Below are positions 5,561-5,741 of a stretch of 5,741 nt of DNA, piece by piece. Where the stretch lies: contig CALEDW010000047.1 in NCBI GenBank assembly GCA_937949585.1, positions 1-5,741 of the forward strand. The letters run 5' to 3'. Numbering within the stretch: position 1 is the first letter of the stretch; each line of letters begins with the position of its first letter. This DNA comes from an uncultured Acidimicrobiia bacterium (GTDB lineage Bacteria; Actinomycetota; Acidimicrobiia; IMCC26256; CALEDW01). The notes under the pieces were generated by a model. That model saw nothing but the letters and a program-made list of their open reading frames with translations. It was not told the origin of the DNA and ran no database searches. The position numbers were made by a program, and so were the translations under genes.

Positions 5561-5593
5561 CGCTCGAGGCGCTCACCACGAGCGCGTCGAGAG
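5561..5593 (+). promoter_or_regulatory. Strong leader hairpin B between aptamer and start codon
   Basis: GCGCTC (5569-5574) pairs with GAGCGC (5580-5585) around a 5-base ACCAC loop. After one G/G mismatch the stem continues with CTCGA (5563-5567) and TCGAG (5587-5591), giving 11 pairs. No T-tract follows, so it is not a classical terminator. Its flanks hold competing pairings: GGCGTC (5553-5558) with GACGCC (5614-5619), or TCTCC (5557-5561) plus CCGG (5551-5554) with GGAGA (5623-5627) and CCGG (5628-5631). The second would cover the first two bases of the ribosome site. Confidence 0.45.
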
Positions 5594-5629
5594 CAGCAGG
5601 CCGAAGCACGGCGGACGCCTGAGGAGACC

Positions 5630-5635
5630 GGAGGA
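5630..5635 (+). promoter_or_regulatory. Ribosome binding site of the threonine-synthase-like gene
   Basis: GGAGGA lies 7 bases before the ATG at 5643. It is the strongest Shine-Dalgarno sequence in the window and fixes this start. It may be the site whose access the riboswitch controls. Confidence 0.8.
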
Positions 5636-5642
5636 CCTGCCG

Positions 5643-5741
5643 ATGACCACGACGACCGCCATCGTCGCCGGGACGCGACCCGAGCCGGTTCGCACCTACC
5701 TCGAACACCTGCGATGCCGGGAGTGCGGCCGCACGTACCCG
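5643..5741 (+). CDS. thrC: Probable threonine synthase, N-terminal part, cut by the window edge
   Basis: Threonine synthase is a PLP enzyme that converts O-phosphohomoserine to threonine. Only 33 residues are present, so no catalytic motif can be seen. The call rests on HLRCRECGRTYP (22-33), a Cys-x2-Cys knuckle followed by Gly and Tyr-Pro, which opens many bacterial threonine synthases of the form with an N-terminal zinc-ribbon-like segment. The start ATG has a strong ribosome site 7 bases upstream. The SAM riboswitch in its leader fits a gene at the methionine/threonine branch of the aspartate family. It is transcribed away from gpgS. A threonine-synthase-like paralogue or another protein starting with a zinc knuckle remains possible until the rest of the gene is read. 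Confidence 0.7.
   Translation, partial: MTTTTAIVAGTRPEPVRTYLEHLRCRECGRTYP

Noticed and set aside
5410..5622. A 70-codon open frame across the SAM aptamer.
   Set aside because: It covers a conserved RNA structure and has no ribosome site or recognisable domain; only its last 28 codons are kept as a weak leader-peptide idea.
5519..5741. A frame starting at the ATG in P1 of the aptamer and running to the window edge.
   Set aside because: It is Arg-rich, overlaps the threonine-synthase-like gene in another frame and has no ribosome site.
1..5741. CRISPR arrays, insertion sequences, tRNA or rRNA genes.
   Set aside because: No regularly spaced direct repeats, transposase motifs, terminal repeats or tRNA-like cloverleaf were seen on either strand.

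Overview
The window is very GC-rich DNA with GTG starts, near-leaderless starts and tightly packed or overlapping genes. This points to an actinobacterium. The gene set (GT81 GpgS, a TreT-type synthase and OtsAB together, and a SAM riboswitch without a P4 stem) would fit an acidimicrobial or deep-branching actinobacterial genome, but the lineage is inference.

From left to right: the 3' part of otsB (trehalose-6-phosphate phosphatase, +, 1-717); otsA (trehalose-6-phosphate synthase, GT20, -, 714-2102), which meets otsB tail to tail over a shared CTAG; treT (trehalose glycosyltransferring synthase, GT4, -, 2106-3359), three bases upstream of otsA in one operon; a 46-bp divergent control region; a glycerate kinase (+, 3406-4443); gpgS (glucosyl-3-phosphoglycerate synthase, GT81, -, 4433-5365), overlapping the kinase tail to tail by 11 bp; a 277-bp divergent control region; and the first 33 codons of a threonine-synthase-like gene (+, 5643 to the edge). 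That second control region holds back-to-back promoters, a SAM riboswitch of the SAM-I superfamily and a structured leader.

The first five genes form a compatible-solute or storage-sugar module. Three unrelated glycosyltransferases (GT20, GT4, GT81) draw on nucleotide-activated glucose to make trehalose by two routes and glucosyl-3-phosphoglycerate. The glycerate kinase links glycerate to the phosphoglycerate pool. No dedicated glucosyl-3-phosphoglycerate phosphatase is visible, so the end product (glucosylglycerate or a polysaccharide primer) is open. The last gene is a separate unit of aspartate-family amino acid metabolism that shares only the intergenic region with gpgS.

The most interesting parts are the compact SAM aptamer and its leader in front of a threonine-synthase-like gene, and the two convergent gene junctions, where stop codons sit in or beside GC-rich hairpins. 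All functional calls rest on motif reading; no database search was possible.
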